A DNA stretch of 56,115 bases, from NCBI GenBank assembly GCA_934444895.1, contig CAKSDA010000001.1, forward strand, positions 1 through 56,115. The letters run 5' to 3'. Below are positions 51,641-56,115 of this stretch, piece after piece. Each line of letters starts with the position of its first letter. Position 1 is the stretch's first letter. The notes under the pieces were generated by a model, which saw nothing but the letters and a program-made list of their open reading frames with translations, made no database searches and was not told the DNA's origin. The position numbers and the translations under genes were made by a program. Origin of the DNA: an uncultured Eubacteriales bacterium. GTDB lineage: Bacteria; Bacillota; Clostridia; Oscillospirales; Acutalibacteraceae.

Positions 51641-52972
51641 TTATTCGCTTTCTTTTTTCCAGTCGCTTATAACCGATGCCTTAACCTCGTCAAATGTTTT
51701 TGTGCCCTGAGCATAGCTTAAAAGAGCTGCACCGAAATTATCTTTAAATGTCTGGCTGGGGAAGACCGTAAAGTTCCAGGCAATGTTCTTTACATTGTCC
51801 TTTTTCATCCAGTTCATAACCTCTTTTGCAAGCGGATCGCTCGGAGCCTCATCGGACTCAAAGGTAGAAAACGGAGGAATAAAATCAAGCTTTTCCGTAA
51901 CATATTTTTTGCCGGTGTCGCTTGAATATAACCAATAAAGGAAATCCTCTGCCAGTTTTTGCTGCTTTTCACTTGCTTTTTTGTTAATGCATAAATAATT
52001 TTCCGTACCTATGCATATTCCCTGAGTTTCCTCACCCTTCATACCGGTGTATATAGGTAAAAATTTAATATCTTGTTCCTTTACCGTATTTCCGGAAACT
52101 CCTTTTATCTGGCTCCATGCCCAGTTCCCGTTTTGAACCATGGCGCACTTTCCAAGCGCAAATTCGGACATTGAATCAGCAACCGATTTGCTTCCCAGAA
52201 GCTTGCGGTCGGTAGTGGAATTGTTTATATACAAATCAAAAATATTCTTAAAGTTTTCTGCATATTTAAATTCTATAGATTTTACGCCGTCCCCTGAAAG
52301 GTCAACATTGTTTTCGGTAAATTCATATGATATGGGGATATTTGCAAGGTGGGTCTGCCATCTCCAGTCCTCGCCGTTTTTAAGGGAGGTTGATGCAAAA
52401 ACACCGTCAATATTGAGTTCGCTTTTATGCTTTGTCATATCTTCAACAACCGCTTTAAGGGTATCAAAACTTTTTATATCGTCAACACTGTTTATTTTTA
52501 CACTCTTGTTTTTAAGAGCAAAATATTTTTCCAGTATATCAGCATTGTAAATAATTCCGTATCCTTCAACAACATAAGGAATTCCGTATACGCCTTCGCC
52601 TTCGGTTATGGCAAGCGATTTATCGGATAAAATTTTGTATATCTCCGTATCCTTAATATCCTTGCAATAGTCTTTCCAGTTTGCATAGCCTTTGGGTCCG
52701 TTTATCTGAAAGATTGTCGGTGCCGAGGACTTTGCCATTTCGGATTTAAGGGTTTGCTCATATGTGCCGGACGCTGCTGTAACAACATTTACGGTTATGC
52801 CTTTTTCACTTTTGTAGCTGGCGGCAATTTCACTGTAAACGCTGGCAATTTCAGGTTTAAAATTCAGGTAGTAAATTGTGTCTTCACTGTCATTGCTCTT
52901 ACATCCCGTAAAAATAAAAGATGAGGATAAAAGCACAAGACAGCAGGTTAAAATTGATAATAATTTTTTCAA
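51641..52972 (-). CDS. Extracellular sugar-binding lipoprotein of ABC transporter
   Basis: This 443-residue family 1 solute-binding protein is lipid-anchored at the outer membrane face; the signal ends Phe-Thr-Gly-Cys near residue 24. Features: Tyr-Leu-Asn-Phe-Lys-Pro-Glu near the mature start, Glu-Gly-Val-Tyr-Gly-Ile-Pro-Tyr-Val-Val-Glu-Gly-Tyr-Gly near 125-138, and Gln-Asn-Gly-Asn-Trp-Ala-Trp near 280. It delivers oligosaccharide, by context maltodextrin, to the two permeases. First gene of the mal unit. Confidence 0.92.
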   Translation of the reverse strand: MKKLLSILTCCLVLLSSSFIFTGCKSNDSEDTIYYLNFKPEIASVYSEIAASYKSEKGITVNVVTAASGTYEQTLKSEMAKSSAPTIFQINGPKGYANWKDYCKDIKDTEIYKILSDKSLAITEGEGVYGIPYVVEGYGIIYNADILEKYFALKNKSVKINSVDDIKSFDTLKAVVEDMTKHKSELNIDGVFASTSLKNGEDWRWQTHLANIPISYEFTENNVDLSGDGVKSIEFKYAENFKNIFDLYINNSTTDRKLLGSKSVADSMSEFALGKCAMVQNGNWAWSQIKGVSGNTVKEQDIKFLPIYTGMKGEETQGICIGTENYLCINKKASEKQQKLAEDFLYWLYSSDTGKKYVTEKLDFIPPFSTFESDEAPSDPLAKEVMNWMKKDNVKNIAWNFTVFPSQTFKDNFGAALLSYAQGTKTFDEVKASVISDWKKESE

Positions 52973-53434
52973 TTACGGTTCCTCCAGAAAAATATTTAGG
53001 CAATTAAAGACGCATAATGCAGTTAAAAAACATGCTTGCCTATGCTGGTATCTTTCCCTGAAAAAATAAAAAAATACAAGAATTTCCTTTGGCAGCGTGA
53101 CTTTTAATTGTTGCTGATAATAAGGTCACTCAGTGTCTTAAAAACACACGAATAACTTAAGTTTTGTTGAAACCGAGCAGCATTTAAAGTGGCGCCAATA
53201 ACAAAATAAAATGCTTTGTATGTTTGGTTTAAAAACAAAAAAATTAAGGAAAAAACCGCTTTTTAAACAAAATAACGCCGCATATATTATTAATATTATG
53301 ATAAAATGTTTAAAAATTAAAAAAATATGCAAAAAAGTCTTTTAAATTGATTGGAAAACTGTTATAATAAATTGCTACCATAAAATAGTTAAATAGGCGT
53401 TTTGCGTCAAAAAATATCAGGAGGTTAACAAAAC
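52973..53434. other. Divergent intergenic region between the mal unit and ppdK
   Basis: 462 bases without a gene. It includes a TATAAT box at 53363-53368 for ppdK (the matching -35 is weak), AGGAGG at 53420-53425, a short inverted repeat near 53098-53130 (GTGAC/GTCAC) and, on the minus side, the GGAGG of the binding-protein gene. I could not identify a catabolite-responsive or LacI-type operator with confidence. Confidence 0.5.
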
Positions 53435-56068
53435 ATGAGTCATAAGTATGTTTATTTGTTCTCAGAAGGTAATGCAACAATGCGCGAACTTTTGGGCGGT
53501 AAAGGTGCAAACCTTGCCGAAATGACCAACATCGGTCTTCCGGTTCCGCAGGGATTCACTATCTCAACTGAGGCTTGTACACAGTACTACGAAGACGGCA
53601 GAAAAATCAATGACGAAATTCAGGCACAGATAATGGAATACATCGATAAGATGGAAGACATTACCGGTATGAAATTCGGAGATAAGGAGAATCCGCTTTT
53701 GGTTTCGGTTCGTTCCGGCGCTCGTGCTTCAATGCCCGGAATGATGGACACAATTCTTAACCTCGGCCTTAATGAAGAGGTTGTAGAAGTAATGTCTAAA
53801 AAATCCGGCAATCCCCGCTGGGCTTGGGACTGCTACAGAAGATTTATTCAGATGTATTCCGATGTTGTTATGGAAGTCGGCAAGAAGTATTTTGAGCAGC
53901 TCATCGATGAGATGAAAGAGGCAAAAGGCGTAACACAGGATATTGATCTTGACGCTGATGATCTTAAAAAGCTTGCCGGCCAGTTTAAGGCTGAATATAA
54001 ATCAAAAATCGGAAAAGATTTCCCGTCCGATCCTAAGGAACAACTTATGGGCGCAGTTGAAGCTGTTTTCCGTTCATGGGATAACCCCCGTGCTAATGTT
54101 TACCGTCGCGATAACGATATCCCTTATTCTTGGGGTACCGCTGTTAACGTACAGATGATGGCGTTCGGTAATATGGGTAACGATTGCGGAACAGGCGTTG
54201 CCTTCACCCGTGATCCTGCAACAGGCGAGCCCGGACTTATGGGCGAATTCCTTGTAAATGCACAGGGTGAAGATGTTGTTGCCGGTGTTCGTACACCTAT
54301 GCCTATTGCCGAAATGGCAGAAAAATTCCCTGAGGCTTTTGAACAGTTCAAAAAGGTTTGCGTTACTCTTGAAGATCATTACAGAGATATGCAGGATATG
54401 GAATTTACCGTTCAGGCAGGCAAACTCTACATGCTTCAGACAAGAAACGGTAAGAGAACCGCAAAGGCTGCTCTTAAAATCGCATGCGACCTTGTTGATG
54501 AGGGCATGATTGATAAGAAGCAGGCCGTTGCAATGATCGATCCCCGTAACCTCGACACACTTTTGCATCCGCAGTTCGACGCTAAAGCACTTAAGGCTGC
54601 AACTCCGTCAGGTAAGGGCCTCGGCGCATCACCCGGTGCCGCTTGCGGTAAAATCGTGTTTACAGCAGAAGACGCCGAAGCTTGGCATGCACGCGGCGAG
54701 AAGGTTGTTCTTGTCCGCCTTGAAACTTCACCTGAGGATATTACAGGTATGAAAGCTTCACAGGGTATACTCACTGTTCGCGGCGGTATGACTTCACACG
54801 CAGCGGTTGTTGCCCGCGGTATGGGTACTTGCTGTGTTTCCGGTTGCGGCGACATCATCATGGACGAAGCAAATAAAAAATTCACCCTCGGCGGAAAAAC
54901 CTATAAAGAGGGAGACTATATTTCAATCGATGGCTCAACAGGTAATATTTACGGTGAAATCATTCCTACCGTTGACGCTGAAATCGCAGGCGAGTTCGGC
55001 AGAATAATGAAGTGGGCTGACGAATTCAGAACTCTTAAAGTTCGTACAAACGCAGATACACCTAACGATGCTAAAAAAGCTCGCGAGCTTGGCGCAGAGG
55101 GTATCGGACTTTGCCGTACAGAGCATATGTTCTTTGAGGCTGACAGAATTGCCGCATTCCGCGAAATGATTTGTTCTGATACAGTTGAAGAAAGAGAAGC
55201 CGCTCTTGCAAAGATCCTTCCTTATCAGCAGGGAGACTTTGAAAAGCTTTACGAAGCTCTTGAAGGCAACCCCGTAACCATTCGCTTCCTTGATCCTCCG
55301 CTTCATGAGTTCCTTCCCACTGAAGAAGCCGATATTGAAGCTCTTGCAAAGGCTCAGGGCAAAACAGTTGAAGATATTAAAAATATTATTCAATCTCTGC
55401 ATGAATTCAACCCAATGATGGGCCACCGCGGATGCCGCCTTGCAGTAACCTATCCGGAAATTGCAAAAATGCAGACATCTGCAGTAATCCGCGCAGCTCT
55501 TAATGTTAAGAAAGCACATCCTGATTGGAACATTGTTCCTGAAATCATGATTCCGCTTACAGGCGAACTCAAGGAATTCAAATTTGTTAAAGATGTTGTT
55601 GTAAAGACAGCTGATGCAGAAATCGCTTCTGCCGGTGCCGACCTTAAATATGAAGTTGGTACAATGATGGAAATTCCGAGAGCATGTCTCACAGCAGATG
55701 AGATTGCTAAGGAAGCTGAATTCTTCTGCTTCGGTACAAACGACCTTACCCAGATGACATTCGGATTCAGCCGCGATGACGCAGGTAAGTTCTTAGAGGC
55801 ATATTACGATAGCAAGATCTACGAAAATGATCCGTTTGCAAAACTCGACCAGAACGGCGTAGGTAAGCTTATGGAAATGGCAGTAGACCTCGGTAAAAAG
55901 GTTCGCCCGTCTCTCCATTGCGGCATATGCGGCGAACATGGCGGAGACCCCGTTTCTGTAGAATTCTGCCATAAAATCGGTTTGGATTATGTATCCTGCT
56001 CACCTTTCCGCGTTCCGATTGCTCGCTTGGCAGCAGCTCAGGCAGCTATCAAGGACGGCAGGAACTAA
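53435..56068 (+). CDS. ppdK: Pyruvate, phosphate dikinase
   Basis: This 877-residue enzyme interconverts pyruvate, ATP and phosphate with phosphoenolpyruvate, AMP and pyrophosphate; in clostridia it often works in glycolysis or gluconeogenesis in place of pyruvate kinase. The nucleotide-binding domain starts Leu-Gly-Gly-Lys-Gly-Ala-Asn-Leu-Ala-Glu-Met near residue 21 and includes Val-Arg-Ser-Gly-Ala-Arg-Ala-Ser-Met-Pro-Gly-Met. The phosphohistidine domain has Gly-Gly-Met-Thr-Ser-His-Ala-Ala-Val-Val-Ala-Arg. The C-terminal PEP barrel has Gly-Leu-Cys-Arg-Thr-Glu-His-Met-Phe and Leu-His-Cys-Gly-Ile-Cys-Gly-Glu-His-Gly-Gly. It is full length with AGGAGG upstream. Codon use looks optimised, suggesting strong expression. 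Confidence 0.98.
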   Translation: MSHKYVYLFSEGNATMRELLGGKGANLAEMTNIGLPVPQGFTISTEACTQYYEDGRKINDEIQAQIMEYIDKMEDITGMKFGDKENPLLVSVRSGARASMPGMMDTILNLGLNEEVVEVMSKKSGNPRWAWDCYRRFIQMYSDVVMEVGKKYFEQLIDEMKEAKGVTQDIDLDADDLKKLAGQFKAEYKSKIGKDFPSDPKEQLMGAVEAVFRSWDNPRANVYRRDNDIPYSWGTAVNVQMMAFGNMGNDCGTGVAFTRDPATGEPGLMGEFLVNAQGEDVVAGVRTPMPIAEMAEKFPEAFEQFKKVCVTLEDHYRDMQDMEFTVQAGKLYMLQTRNGKRTAKAALKIACDLVDEGMIDKKQAVAMIDPRNLDTLLHPQFDAKALKAATPSGKGLGASPGAACGKIVFTAEDAEAWHARGEKVVLVRLETSPEDITGMKASQGILTVRGGMTSHAAVVARGMGTCCVSGCGDIIMDEANKKFTLGGKTYKEGDYISIDGSTGNIYGEIIPTVDAEIAGEFGRIMKWADEFRTLKVRTNADTPNDAKKARELGAEGIGLCRTEHMFFEADRIAAFREMICSDTVEEREAALAKILPYQQGDFEKLYEALEGNPVTIRFLDPPLHEFLPTEEADIEALAKAQGKTVEDIKNIIQSLHEFNPMMGHRGCRLAVTYPEIAKMQTSAVIRAALNVKKAHPDWNIVPEIMIPLTGELKEFKFVKDVVVKTADAEIASAGADLKYEVGTMMEIPRACLTADEIAKEAEFFCFGTNDLTQMTFGFSRDDAGKFLEAYYDSKIYENDPFAKLDQNGVGKLMEMAVDLGKKVRPSLHCGICGEHGGDPVSVEFCHKIGLDYVSCSPFRVPIARLAAAQAAIKDGRN

Positions 56069-56115
56069 TCGGGTATACCAAATTTGCTGAGTTCACACTC
56101 ACAAAAGAGGATGCC

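Noticed and set aside
54935..55519. 194-codon minus-strand open frame
   Set aside because: It is antisense to pyruvate phosphate dikinase, a complete, well-conserved gene.

Overview
The window looks like a chromosome segment from a low-GC, anaerobic, gut-type Clostridia bacterium, most likely Oscillospirales/Ruminococcaceae. This is inferred from gene content rather than a database match. The signs are a type III glutamine synthetase, a GH3 beta-glucosidase with reversed domain order, pyruvate phosphate dikinase, a FeoA-FeoB fusion, HrcA/CIRCE control of groESL, a Firmicutes-type 6S RNA, strong GGAGG ribosome binding sites and a glycyl-radical-enzyme microcompartment. Translation starts were moved where a Shine-Dalgarno sequence clearly selected one.

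Layout. 1-10.7 kb is mostly minus strand: a truncated AspT/YidE-type transporter behind a membrane-anchored metallophosphoesterase, a GtrA + GT2 glycosyltransferase pair, FeoA-FeoB, the plus-strand CCA-adding enzyme, then lepA-apbE. 11-17.7 kb is plus strand: a GT4 glycosyltransferase, a 1-phosphofructokinase with a serine-rich insertion, the GH3 enzyme and a small lipoprotein. A SpoIIM-like membrane protein (minus) and glutamine synthetase III (plus) follow. 21.7-27.9 kb holds two paralogous large secreted multidomain proteins, each followed by a gene for a 32-35 residue acidic peptide and then a terminator. 28.1-30.9 kb holds groESL behind a perfect CIRCE element, a DUF1292 protein and 6S RNA.

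31.0-45.6 kb is one long bacterial microcompartment (BMC) operon behind a consensus promoter. It encodes a B12-independent 1,2-propanediol dehydratase and its activase, fuculose-phosphate aldolase, alcohol dehydrogenase, CoA-acylating aldehyde dehydrogenase, PduL phosphotransacylase, PduS, a GlcG/HbpS-like protein, a EutP-like GTPase, a DeoR regulator and eight shell-protein genes (five BMC-H, one EutS-type, one BMC-P, one PduT-type BMC-T). Together they describe splitting of fuculose/rhamnulose-1-phosphate to lactaldehyde, reduction to propanediol, dehydration to propionaldehyde, and disproportionation to propanol and propionyl-phosphate inside the shell. Five cargo proteins carry similar terminal amphipathic helices that look like encapsulation peptides.

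45.7-53 kb is a minus-strand maltodextrin unit: binding protein, two ABC permeases, 4-alpha-glucanotransferase and glycogen/maltodextrin phosphorylase. No ATPase or regulator for it lies in the window. The window ends with pyruvate phosphate dikinase (plus).

The observations most worth following are the secreted-protein plus micro-peptide pairs, a BMC-H shell gene with a lysine-rich N-terminal extension and an internal start, and the recurrence of in-frame tandem repeats (12, 15 and 21 bp) inside otherwise conserved genes (fruK, feoB, apbE). No tRNA, rRNA, CRISPR array, transposase or phage gene was seen.
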